A stretch of DNA of 14,995 bases from contig VSOH01000021.1 of the NCBI GenBank assembly GCA_009774735.1, positions 1-14,995 of the forward strand, read 5' to 3'. This document shows positions 8,048-14,397 of the stretch, one piece after another (within the stretch, counting starts at the first letter, position 1; each line of letters opens with the position of its first letter). The position numbers and the translations under genes were made by a program. The stretch comes from Clostridiales bacterium (GTDB taxonomy: Bacteria; Bacillota_A; Clostridia; Oscillospirales; Acutalibacteraceae). Below the pieces are notes generated by a model. It was not told the origin of the DNA, made no database searches, and worked only from the letters and a program-made list of their open reading frames with translations.

Positions 8048-8976
8048 CAGTTCTGATTCCTTGCTACAATGAGGCTGTTACAATAAAAAAGGTTATTAAT
8101 GATTTTCAGAAGGTTTTGCCTGAGGCAACTATCTATGTTTATGACAATAATTCCAGTGATAACACGGCTGAGATTGCCAAAGCCGAGGGTGCAGTTGTTC
8201 GCAGCGAGTATCAGCAGGGCAAGGGTAATGTTATCAGAAGGATGTTCAGAGATATTGATGCCGAGTGCTATATTATGACTGACGGCGATGACACATATCC
8301 TGCCGAATTTGCAAGAGAAATGTGTGATAAGGTTCTTGAAAGAAATGTTGATATGGTTGTTGGTGACAGACTTTCATCAACATATTTTGAAGAAAACAAG
8401 CGTCCCTTCCACAATTTCGGCAATTCTATTGTAAGAGCAAGCATTAATACTATTTTTAAAAGTGATATCAAGGATATTATGACAGGCTACAGAGCCTTCA
8501 GCTATAATTTTGTTAAAACTTTCCCTGTGCTTTCAAAGGGATTTGAAATTGAAACTGAAATGACCATTCACACGGTTGATAAAAATATGTTCTGTGAAAA
8601 TGTTGTTATTGAATACCGTGACAGACCTGAGGGCAGTGAGTCAAAGCTCAATACCTATTCAGACGGCTTCAAGGTGCTTTTAACAATTGCAAGGCTGTTT
8701 AAAAATTATAAGCCGTTTCCGTTTTTCTTAATGATTGCACTTGTTTTGTTTTTGCTTTCAGTGGGCTTCTTTATCCCGGTACTGATTACGTTCTTCAAAA
8801 CAGGTATGGTTGATAAAATTCCGACAGTTATTGTTTGCGGTATAACAATGCTTGCTTCAATCATCAGCTTTTTCTCGGGTCTTGTTCTTGACACCATCAA
8901 GCAGAAGAACAGGCAGGATTTTGAAATGGAGCTTCAGAGGTCAAACGACAGGTATAAGGATTTGTTAAACAGATGA
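8035..8976 (+). CDS. GtrB-type polyprenyl-phosphate glycosyltransferase (GT2)
   Basis: A 313-residue GT2 (GT-A fold) enzyme expected to move a sugar from a nucleotide sugar to undecaprenyl phosphate at the inner face of the membrane. Seen: the start VLIPCYNEA (6-14), YDNNSSDNT (36-44), the metal-binding MTDGDDTYP (81-89) with an Asp-x-Asp motif, and GYRAFS (151-156), all typical of DPM1/GtrB-like proteins. Two C-terminal membrane helices (about 228-254 and 262-286) and a charged cytoplasmic tail follow, as in the GtrB/DpmS subgroup. GGAGGG (8020-8025) lies 9 bases before the ATG, inside the end of the preceding gene, and the two genes overlap by 13 bases. Its stop overlaps the GtrA start by four bases, so all three proteins are probably made in coupled fashion. 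The transferred sugar cannot be told from sequence. Confidence 0.93.
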   Translation: MDKIAVLIPCYNEAVTIKKVINDFQKVLPEATIYVYDNNSSDNTAEIAKAEGAVVRSEYQQGKGNVIRRMFRDIDAECYIMTDGDDTYPAEFAREMCDKVLERNVDMVVGDRLSSTYFEENKRPFHNFGNSIVRASINTIFKSDIKDIMTGYRAFSYNFVKTFPVLSKGFEIETEMTIHTVDKNMFCENVVIEYRDRPEGSESKLNTYSDGFKVLLTIARLFKNYKPFPFFLMIALVLFLLSVGFFIPVLITFFKTGMVDKIPTVIVCGITMLASIISFFSGLVLDTIKQKNRQDFEMELQRSNDRYKDLLNR

Positions 8977-9464
8977 TTAAAAAGTTATTTGAAAAGTATA
9001 AGGAAGTCATCAGCTACGTTTTTTTCGGTGTGCTGGCAACGGTTGTCAATCTTGTATCCTTTAAAATCTTTAATGCGGTACTCGGCGCACATCTCTATCT
9101 CTTAACCAATGTAATAAGCTGGCTGATTACGGTTATATTTGCTTATTTTACAAATAAGCTCTGGGTTTTTGAATCAAAAAGCTGGAAGGCAGAAGTTGTA
9201 ATCAAGGAATTAATCGGCTTTTTCGGAGCAAGAATTTTCAGCCTTGTGGTTGAGGAAGCAGGCTTATGGCTGATGATAGACATAATGCATATGGGCAAAA
9301 TAAGCTGGGATATTTTCAGCTTTAATCTGGACGGCAATATGATTGCAAAAATAATTATGCAGGTTGTTGTGGTTATTCTTAACTATGTTTTCAGTAAGCT
9401 TGTGATATTCAAACACAAAAATGACAGTGACAAACAAAACGGCTCAGATAAACAGGAAAATTAA
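8973..9464 (+). CDS. GtrA-family membrane protein (putative lipid-linked sugar flippase)
   Basis: A 163-residue protein with four predicted membrane helices (about 12-35, 41-62, 80-103, 123-146), the usual GtrA size and topology. Family landmarks are YVFFGVLATVVNLVSF (15-30), FAYFTNKLWVF (56-66) and LNYVFSKLVIF (136-146) near the end, followed by a hydrophilic tail rich in Asp, Lys and Gln. GtrA proteins are proposed to flip polyprenyl-phosphate sugars made by GtrB to the outer face. The ATG overlaps the TGA of the GtrB-like gene (ATGA at 8973-8976), a sign of translational coupling. The operon has no clear hairpin terminator after it; the rpsU promoter begins only 30 bases downstream. Confidence 0.92.
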   Translation: MIKKLFEKYKEVISYVFFGVLATVVNLVSFKIFNAVLGAHLYLLTNVISWLITVIFAYFTNKLWVFESKSWKAEVVIKELIGFFGARIFSLVVEEAGLWLMIDIMHMGKISWDIFSFNLDGNMIAKIIMQVVVVILNYVFSKLVIFKHKNDSDKQNGSDKQEN

Positions 9465-9494
9465 AATGAATTTTCATATTTCTTGTCAAAATGC

Positions 9495-9523
9495 TTGACT
9501 TTTAGAATGTTTTTGTATATAAT
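9495..9523 (+). promoter_or_regulatory. Sigma-A promoter for rpsU
   Basis: TTGACT (9495-9500) and a perfect TATAAT (9518-9523) are 17 bases apart. Transcription should start near 9530, leaving a leader of about 54 bases. The leader contains a CCCCC run (9554-9558) ahead of the GGGAGGG ribosome site. Confidence 0.85.
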
Positions 9524-9583
9524 CGTGCACAGATATTAACAAAGTATCAAATACCCCCGATAGAGGAAAAGGGAGGGAATTGA

Positions 9584-9760
9584 ATGAGCCAAGTAAAAGT
9601 TAAAGAGAATGAAACTCTCGACAGCGCACTCCGCAGATTTAAGCGCCAGACTTCTCGTGATGGTATTATCCAGGAAGTTCGTAAGAGAGAGCATTATGAA
9701 AAGCCATCTGTTGCTCGTAAAAAGAAGAGCGAGGCTGCTCGTAAGAGAAAGTTTAAGTAA
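9584..9760 (+). CDS. rpsU: 30S ribosomal protein S21
   Basis: A 58-residue, very basic protein that matches ribosomal protein S21 from end to end: it opens MSQVKVKENETLDSALRRFK, continues RQTSRDGIIQEVRKREHYEK, and ends in the Lys/Arg-rich ARKKKSEAARKRKFK. S21 joins the platform of the 30S subunit near the anti-Shine-Dalgarno end of 16S rRNA and helps translation initiation. The ribosome site GGGAGGG (9571-9577) lies 6 bases before the ATG. It has its own promoter and terminator, so it is a single-gene unit, although in many Clostridia rpsU stands with yqeY or phosphate-starvation genes. Confidence 0.98.
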   Translation: MSQVKVKENETLDSALRRFKRQTSRDGIIQEVRKREHYEKPSVARKKKSEAARKRKFK

Positions 9761-9776
9761 GCCAATGGCAAGCTAC

Positions 9777-9812
9777 ATATGAGAGTACACTTGTGTACTC
9801 TCATATTTTTTT
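9777..9812 (+). terminator. Intrinsic terminator of rpsU
   Basis: A perfect 14-base inverted repeat, ATATGAGAGTACAC (9777-9790) and GTGTACTCTCATAT (9793-9806), has a two-base centre (a four-base loop in practice) and runs into a T tract ending at 9812. The next promoter begins two bases later. Confidence 0.95.
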
Positions 9813-9813
9813 A

Positions 9814-9842
9814 TTGACTTAAGGTATAAATTGGATTAATAT
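9814..9842 (+). promoter_or_regulatory. Sigma-A promoter for the aroQ-efp operon
   Basis: TTGACT (9814-9819) and TAATAT (9837-9842) are 17 bases apart. The predicted start near 9849 falls right at the ribosome site GGTGAT (9850-9855), so the transcript would have a leader of only about 11 bases. Confidence 0.6.
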
Positions 9843-9859
9843 ATTTCTTGGTGATAAAT

Positions 9860-10297
9860 ATGAAAAAGATACTCGTTTTAAACGGTCCTAATCTGAATAT
9901 GACCGGCATAAGAAAAAAGAATGTCTACGGCGGTGAAACCTTAAAGCAGATAAATGATGAGCTTAAGCTTTATGGCAAGGCGAATGGTGCCAAAGTGACA
10001 TTTTATCAGTCCAATCACGAAGGTGATTTAATTGACATAATACATGAGAGCAAGGATGAATTTGACGGGGTTGTTATTAATGCAGGTGCTTACACCCATT
10101 ATTCCTATGCAATTCGTGATGCTATTGAGGCAGTAAATGCGTTTACTCCTTTTGTTGAGGTTCATATGTCGGATATACATAAAAGAGAGGATTTCAGAAA
10201 AATTTCTGTTATCACAGACGTTTGTGTCAGGCAAATTTGCGGTTATGGCAAGGATAGCTATAAAATGGGTATTGATTTATTGCTTGAAATAATATAA
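9860..10297 (+). CDS. aroQ: Type II 3-dehydroquinate dehydratase
   Basis: A 145-residue cytoplasmic enzyme that converts 3-dehydroquinate to 3-dehydroshikimate, the third step of the shikimate pathway. Family motifs are all present: ILVLNGPNLN (4-13), Arg18 and the catalytic Tyr23 in RKKNVYGG, FYQSNHEGDLID, the substrate-binding NAGAYTHYSYAIRDA, and EVHMSDIHKREDFR carrying the catalytic His and binding residues, with ICGYGKDSY near the end. Type II enzymes form dodecamers. The ATG at 9860 is chosen over the TTG at 9848 because GGTGAT lies at 9850-9855 and the promoter starts transcription near 9849. In many Clostridia aroQ is followed by an Xaa-Pro peptidase gene and then efp; here the peptidase gene is absent and efp follows after 47 bases. 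Confidence 0.96.
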   Translation: MKKILVLNGPNLNMTGIRKKNVYGGETLKQINDELKLYGKANGAKVTFYQSNHEGDLIDIIHESKDEFDGVVINAGAYTHYSYAIRDAIEAVNAFTPFVEVHMSDIHKREDFRKISVITDVCVRQICGYGKDSYKMGIDLLLEII

Positions 10298-10344
10298 AAT
10301 GGTAAAGTAAGAAATTAAGATTATAAATCTTGGAGGTATAAATT

Positions 10345-10902
10345 ATGGTATCAGCAGGTGATTTCAGAAACGGCGTTACATTTGAAGAGGACGGCAACGT
10401 ATTGCAGGTTGTTGAGTTCCAGCATGTTAAGCCGGGTAAGGGTGCTGCTTTCGTAAGAACAAAAACAAAAAATGTTATCACAGGTGCAGTGACAGAAAAG
10501 AGCTACAATCCGTCAGCTAAATTCCCGACTGCATTTATTGAGAGAAGAGAAATGGCTTACTCATACAGCGATGACGGATTATATTATTTTATGGATAATG
10601 AAACCTTTGATATGGTTCCTGTTGCTGAGGCTGACTTATCAGACAACTTTAAGTATGTTAAGGAAAACGAGATTTGCCGTATCCTTTCATACAAGGGCAA
10701 GGTTTTCGGCGTTGAGCCGCCTACCTTCGTAACACTTGAGGTTACTGAAACTGAGCCGGGTCTTAAGGGCAATACTGCAACAAATACACTTAAGCCGGCA
10801 AAGGTTGAAACCGGTGCAGAAATCCGTGTTCCGCTTTTCATTAACGAAGGCGATATGATCAGAATTGATACAAGAACATGTGAGTATATGGAAAGAGCAT
10901 AA
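10345..10902 (+). CDS. efp: Elongation factor P
   Basis: A 185-residue protein that binds stalled ribosomes between the P and E sites and speeds peptide bonds at polyproline stretches. It has the KOW-like domain I (1-62) with the tip sequence HVKPGKGAAF, where Lys32 is the residue normally modified in other bacteria, then OB domains II (about 65-126) and III (129-185). The family signature is present as KGNTATNTLKPAKVETGAEI (141-160) and FINEGDMIRIDTRTCEYMERA read in two pieces (165-174, 175-185). The common Gly of the Thr-Gly-Glu-Tyr motif is Cys179 here. No modification enzyme gene is in the window. GGAGGT (10332-10337) lies 7 bases upstream, immediately after a small inverted repeat AAGATT-ATA-AATCTT. 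The CD1247-like gene follows after 37 bases. Confidence 0.98.
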   Translation: MVSAGDFRNGVTFEEDGNVLQVVEFQHVKPGKGAAFVRTKTKNVITGAVTEKSYNPSAKFPTAFIERREMAYSYSDDGLYYFMDNETFDMVPVAEADLSDNFKYVKENEICRILSYKGKVFGVEPPTFVTLEVTETEPGLKGNTATNTLKPAKVETGAEIRVPLFINEGDMIRIDTRTCEYMERA

Positions 10903-10939
10903 ATTAGATTTATTTTATAAAACATAAAGGAGTTTTATT

Positions 10940-11374
10940 ATGGAAACTATTGAGAGCTTGGGCTATTTAAAGGGTCTGCTTGACGGACTTGATTTGGATG
11001 CAAACAAAAAGGAAACCAAGGTTTTTAATGCTATTGTTGATGTTTTAACAAATCTTTGTGAGGATATTGACGATGTAACCGAGGGTATGGAGCTTATGGC
11101 TGAGCAGATTGATGCTGTTGACGAGGATTTAGCCGAGGTTGAGGATTATCTTCTCGATGAAGATGATGATTTTGATTTTTGCGACTGTGATTGTGACGAT
11201 TGCTGCGACTGCGGTGATGAGTGCGAAGAGTTTGAGGTTGAGTGCCCTCTCTGCGGTACTGAAATTACAGTAGATGAGGAAACTGTTCTCGGCGGTACAA
11301 TTCCTTGCCCAAACTGCGGCGAGATGCTTGAGTTTGAAATTGAAGAGGAATGTGATTGCTGCGACGAGGACTGA
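10940..11374 (+). CDS. CD1247-like protein with zinc ribbon and Asp/Cys-rich cluster
   Basis: A 144-residue, very acidic protein. The N-terminal helical domain (1-72), including YLKGLLDGLDLD and a heptad-like ELMAEQIDAVDEDLAEVEDYL, matches the CD1247 N-terminal domain found widely in Clostridia, often after efp. A C-terminal zinc ribbon has Cys102, Cys105, Cys123 and Cys126 (CPLCG, CPNCG). Between them is an unusual insert, DFCDCDCDDCCDCGDEC (79-95), with seven cysteines, and the tail CDCCDED adds three more, giving 15 cysteines in all. Such density suggests extra metal binding, which is inference. The family's function is not known to me. AAAGGAG (10926-10932) lies 7 bases upstream, and the lipoprotein gene begins four bases after its stop, so they are probably cotranscribed. 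Confidence 0.85.
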   Translation: METIESLGYLKGLLDGLDLDANKKETKVFNAIVDVLTNLCEDIDDVTEGMELMAEQIDAVDEDLAEVEDYLLDEDDDFDFCDCDCDDCCDCGDECEEFEVECPLCGTEITVDEETVLGGTIPCPNCGEMLEFEIEEECDCCDED

Positions 11375-11378
11375 TAAT

Positions 11379-11873
11379 ATGAAAAAATTAATGTCTATCC
11401 TTCTTGCTGCTGCTATGCTTATTGCAGTTTTTGCAGGCTGTACTGCTGACAAAAAAGATGATGAGAATGTTACTGAAAGTACACTTCCGTCAGGTCAGGT
11501 AACTACTGCAGATGCAAAAATCAAGGATTCAGATGCTATAAACTATATTAAGAATTATTATACCGTTGAGGAGCTTGGTCTTCAGGATGTGGCTGAGGAT
11601 TACAGTATAATGGTTGCCTCAAACGGCTATGAGCATGATGGCGGCAATTATGTAAAGGTTGTTGCAAACATAGTTACTCAGAACGAGAATTCAACATCTG
11701 ATGATGGCACTAAAACTTTTTCTATGAAAACAGTCGGTGAATATCTTATTTCCTTTGACGGTACAAAGGTGCTTAAAAAGGATATGAATACAAATAAGTA
11801 TTCTGAGATGGAAAACCGTATTGCCGATTATTCTGCTAAGGGCTCCACTGAAAATACAACAGAGGCTGAATAA
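11379..11873 (+). CDS. Small lipoprotein of unknown function
   Basis: A 164-residue predicted lipoprotein. Residues 1-20 form a signal peptide with lysines at 2-3, a hydrophobic core and the lipobox FAGC with the acylated Cys21; the mature part is hydrophilic and begins with a Thr/Ser/Asp-rich linker (residues 22-48). Beyond it I recognise no domain, though the pattern of a helix (DAINYIKNYYTVEELGL) followed by alternating strands suggests a small globular alpha/beta domain facing the outside. The ATG at 11379 is chosen because it gives a clean signal peptide and GAGGA (11366-11370) lies 8 bases upstream; the frame also runs back to 11274 inside the preceding gene, but that extension has no signal peptide. 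It is the last gene of the aroQ operon, closed by a terminator. Confidence 0.85.
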   Translation: MKKLMSILLAAAMLIAVFAGCTADKKDDENVTESTLPSGQVTTADAKIKDSDAINYIKNYYTVEELGLQDVAEDYSIMVASNGYEHDGGNYVKVVANIVTQNENSTSDDGTKTFSMKTVGEYLISFDGTKVLKKDMNTNKYSEMENRIADYSAKGSTENTTEAE

Positions 11874-11890
11874 GTTGCATAAATAATTAT

Positions 11891-11919
11891 AAAAGGGTTG
11901 ACATAGTCAATCCTTTTTT
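11891..11919 (+). terminator. Intrinsic terminator after the lipoprotein gene
   Basis: AAAAGGGTTGAC (11891-11902) pairs with GTCAATCCTTTT (11906-11917) through an ATA loop, 12 pairs including one G-T, and runs into a T tract. It ends the aroQ-efp operon. Confidence 0.88.
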
Positions 11920-11932
11920 ATTATATTATAAT
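11904..11932 (+). promoter_or_regulatory. Probable promoter of the symporter operon, overlapping the terminator
   Basis: A perfect -10 box TATAAT (11927-11932) has TAGTCA (11904-11909) 17 bases upstream, a four-of-six match to the -35 consensus, lying in the loop and 3' arm of the upstream terminator. A better -35 match, TTGACA at 11898-11903, is 23 bases away and too far. The start would be near 11939. Confidence 0.5.
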
Positions 11933-11964
11933 TGTACAGTATATAGTGTTCAGGAGGGGGAACT

Positions 11965-13431
11965 ATGGCTGAGAAAGAAAAAGAAATACGTTATGTCGGT
12001 GTTCGGGAAAATTTAGCATACGGCTTTGCTAATGCAGGTCAGGTTTTCGGTTATAATCTTGTGGCAGGCGGCTATCTTTCGCTGTTTTTCACAAAGGTTT
12101 TCGGAATTCCTGAAACAGCAGTTGCTACAATGATTTTAGTTCTCGGAATATGGGATACTATCAATGATCCGGTTATGGGCGGTTTGATTGATAAAACAAG
12201 AACACGTTATGGTAAGCTCAGACCATATCTTCTTTTTGTTCCCATTCCATTGTCAATAGCAACAATTATGCTTTTTGCAGGACCGGAGATTTTAGCAGAT
12301 GCAAAGACGGCTACTGTTAAAATTGTATATATGTATATATCGTACTTTATATGGGAATTTTTCTATACCATAGGTGATGTTCCGTTTTGGGGTATGAGTA
12401 CGGCTATTTCTCCGTCACCATCAGACAGAACAAGAGCAATCTCAAGTGCAAGATTGATTTCAAGTATTTTCGGCGGATTGGCAACACCTTTATTAGTTGT
12501 TATGATGGACCTTTCAAATAATCATGTTTGGGAGCTTACGCTTTCACAGGATTTCCTGATATTAGCGATAATCGCAGCAGTTATGATTTTAGGTCTGTTC
12601 TCTCTTGCAGGAAGAAAGACAAAGGAACGGGTTGTTCAGTCAATAAAGGAGCCGTCTATTCTTGAAGGCTTTAAGGTTATGTTTAAAAATAAGCCGCTGA
12701 TGCTTATTATTATCGGTAATGTTATCGGTGCATTAGCCGGACTTGCGGGTGTATTCCAAACATATTATTATTCTGAAGTTTTAAACCTGAATTCCGCTGT
12801 TTTGTGGATTAATCTTCCCGGAACTATTTTTGGATTTTTAACATATCTTTTAATTCCGAAGCTTAAGAAAAAATTTGATAATAAGCAGATTGTACTGCTC
12901 AATATTATATGTCGTGCGGTGGTCAGCACGCTCGTATTCCTTATAGGACTGGGCTTTTATAATACAAACATAGTTGTTATTTCTGTTCTTCTTATGATTC
13001 AGAATTTTGTTTTCTCTTTCTTTAATACAATCAATATGGTTATACCTACAGAGATGATTGGCGATACCGTTGATTATATGGAATGGAAAACAGGCGAGAG
13101 AAATGAAGGCGTTTCTTTCTCGGTTTTAACCTTTGTTGGCAAGCTGACAGGCTCACTTTCAACATCACTTGGTACAGCATTGCTTCCGCTTATCGGACTT
13201 TCATTTGTTAAAAATGCAGCAGGTGAGCAGGTAACGATTAAGGGCGAGCATACGGATTTATACATATGGGCTTTATTTACCATAATTCCGTATTTACTTG
13301 GTTTGCTCTCTATTATTCCTTATCTTTTCTATGATCTTACAGGCAAAAAGCTTGAGGGTATAAGAGCTGATATGAAGGTGCGTCGTGAACAGTTATCTAA
13401 AGAGGTATCAGGAGGGGATGTAAATGAATAA
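11965..13431 (+). CDS. GPH-family sugar:cation symporter (MelB-like)
   Basis: A 488-residue, twelve-helix transporter of the glycoside-pentoside-hexuronide:cation symporter family, which imports sugars such as melibiose, lactose or xylosides with Na+ or H+. The family signatures are clear: WDTINDPVMGGLIDKTRTRYG (63-83, split by the turn) with Asp64 and Asp68 corresponding in position to the cation-site acidic residues of MelB, KLRPYLL after it, and GDVPFWGMSTA, matching the MelB Asp-x-Pro-Phe-Trp region, then SDRTRAISSARL. The C-terminal half has the second bundle with VDYMEWKTGERNEG. AGGAGGGGG (11952-11960) precedes the ATG. Substrate cannot be fixed; an alpha-galactosidase lies upstream in a separate operon, so an alpha-galactoside is one possibility. 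The stop overlaps the next gene by eight bases. Confidence 0.93.
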   Translation: MAEKEKEIRYVGVRENLAYGFANAGQVFGYNLVAGGYLSLFFTKVFGIPETAVATMILVLGIWDTINDPVMGGLIDKTRTRYGKLRPYLLFVPIPLSIATIMLFAGPEILADAKTATVKIVYMYISYFIWEFFYTIGDVPFWGMSTAISPSPSDRTRAISSARLISSIFGGLATPLLVVMMDLSNNHVWELTLSQDFLILAIIAAVMILGLFSLAGRKTKERVVQSIKEPSILEGFKVMFKNKPLMLIIIGNVIGALAGLAGVFQTYYYSEVLNLNSAVLWINLPGTIFGFLTYLLIPKLKKKFDNKQIVLLNIICRAVVSTLVFLIGLGFYNTNIVVISVLLMIQNFVFSFFNTINMVIPTEMIGDTVDYMEWKTGERNEGVSFSVLTFVGKLTGSLSTSLGTALLPLIGLSFVKNAAGEQVTIKGEHTDLYIWALFTIIPYLLGLLSIIPYLFYDLTGKKLEGIRADMKVRREQLSKEVSGGDVNE

Positions 13432-14011
13432 AAATAATCTATGCCCCAAATGCGGCAAAAAGATAAGTGCTTTTTATTTGAAAGAAAAATGTCCTCACTG
13501 CAACGTCAATCTTCTTTATTATAATCTTGAAGATAATTTAAAGGCTGATGCTTTGCAGGCTCAAAAAGAGGTTGACGCAGTTAATCATTTTTTGGGTATT
13601 CTGCGTGCAAGCTCTGTTGCGTCACCGCTTCTGATAGTAAGGCTTGTGCTGTTTTTTACACCCCTTGCATCAATGTGCCTGCCGATGTATGGTGATGTCA
13701 GTCTGATTTCACTTATAATGGGGCTTATCAATAGTGAAATACAGATAGGTGATGTTATATTGCCGCTTGTGAGTATGGCATTTGTGATTGTGCTTAGCCT
13801 CGCTGTTATTATTTCGTCATTGTTCTCTGTTACGAAAACAGGCTTTTTAAGAAATATGATTTTCAGTGTTGTGAACACAGCAGTGTTTGTTGTGCTCGGC
13901 TTAATCATCGGCGGTGCCGGTATTGGTTGGTATATCACACTTGTTATTTATCTTGTTGAAATCGTTATGCATATTCTCTGTGAAAAACAAATCAGAAAAA
14001 AGGCAGATTGA
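13424..14011 (+). CDS. Zinc-ribbon membrane protein of unknown function
   Basis: A 195-residue protein with an N-terminal zinc ribbon (Cys7, Cys10, Cys23, Cys26 in CPKCG and CPHC) and four predicted membrane helices (about 66-88, 112-134, 143-165, 167-187), ending in a basic tail (CEKQIRKKAD). The order ribbon then helices recalls paraquat-inducible-protein-A-like or DUF-type membrane proteins, but I would not assign one. The ATG overlaps the stop of the symporter gene by eight bases, with AGGAGGGG (13410-13417) just upstream inside it, so translation is likely coupled and the protein may help or sense transport. No clear terminator follows before the aspS promoter. Confidence 0.85.
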   Translation: MNKNNLCPKCGKKISAFYLKEKCPHCNVNLLYYNLEDNLKADALQAQKEVDAVNHFLGILRASSVASPLLIVRLVLFFTPLASMCLPMYGDVSLISLIMGLINSEIQIGDVILPLVSMAFVIVLSLAVIISSLFSVTKTGFLRNMIFSVVNTAVFVVLGLIIGGAGIGWYITLVIYLVEIVMHILCEKQIRKKAD

Positions 14012-14059
14012 CAAGATTTTAATATAATACTGATAAAATTAATTCCTAAAAACTAATTA

Positions 14060-14088
14060 TTGACTAATAATAGAATTAATGTTATTAT
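14060..14088 (+). promoter_or_regulatory. Sigma-A promoter for aspS
   Basis: TTGACT (14060-14065) and TATTAT (14083-14088) are separated by 17 bases. Transcription would begin near 14095, just before the T-box leader. A second candidate, TTGACA at 14008, has only badly spaced -10 partners. Confidence 0.7.
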
Positions 14089-14110
14089 AACAATATATTT
14101 TAAGACTTTG

Positions 14111-14338
14111 ATTGGGCGAGTAGCTTTTTGCCGCTGTTTAAGAGAGCCTGCGGTTGGTGCAAGCAGGCACAAGCAGATTGTGAAAAACACCCATGAGTCC
14201 CTGAAGGAAAGCAACAGCGTGAGTAGAATCAGGCGTTTCGGGAGCGTTAATCCCTTTGAGTGAGCCGTTCTCGGCTAATTTAGGTGGTACCACGGAAGCA
14301 GTCTTTCGTCCTATTTGGACTTAAGACTGCTTATTTTT
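14111..14338 (+). promoter_or_regulatory. T-box riboswitch leader of aspS
   Basis: The leader holds the stem I apical signature AGAGAG (14141-14146) and GCGGTTGGTGCAAGC (14150-14164) in a GCCTGC/GCAGGC hairpin, the conserved CATGAGT segment (14192-14198), a stem III-like region ending in CGTTAA, the T-box sequence AGGTGGTACCACGG (14282-14295), and a terminator hairpin GCAGTCTT/AAGACTGC (14298-14305, 14323-14330) with an internal GTCC/GGAC extension and a following T tract. The specifier is not certain: no GAC occurs from 14107 to 14300; the candidate AAC (14213-14215, Asn) follows GGAAAGC, and the only GAT triplets are at 14110-14112 and 14176-14178. Confidence 0.93.
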
Positions 14339-14397
14339 ATTATGGGGCATAAAGCTTTTGCAGAGCTTTACGCTTTGATTTGAAAAGGAGATTGATT

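Noticed and set aside
10317..10331. Inverted repeat AAGATT-ATA-AATCTT just before the efp ribosome site.
   Set aside because: Too short and AT-rich to be a terminator, with no T run; likely chance.
14008..14039. A TTGACA at 14008-14013 as a second aspS promoter.
   Set aside because: The possible -10 boxes are 9, 18 or 20 bases away and poorer than the 17-base-spaced pair at 14060-14088.
5882..14165. An identical 17-base string (TGCGGTTGGTGCAAGCA) in opposite orientation at 5882-5898 and 14149-14165, about 8 kb apart, resembling an inverted repeat.
   Set aside because: Both copies lie in the apical stem I region of T-box leaders, where this sequence is conserved for tRNA elbow binding, so it is shared function and not a mobile-element end.
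14350..14370. A small hairpin TAAAGCT/AGCTTTA between the aspS T-box terminator and the ribosome site.
   Set aside because: Seven AT-rich pairs with no T tract; it may slightly affect initiation but gives no support for a separate regulator.
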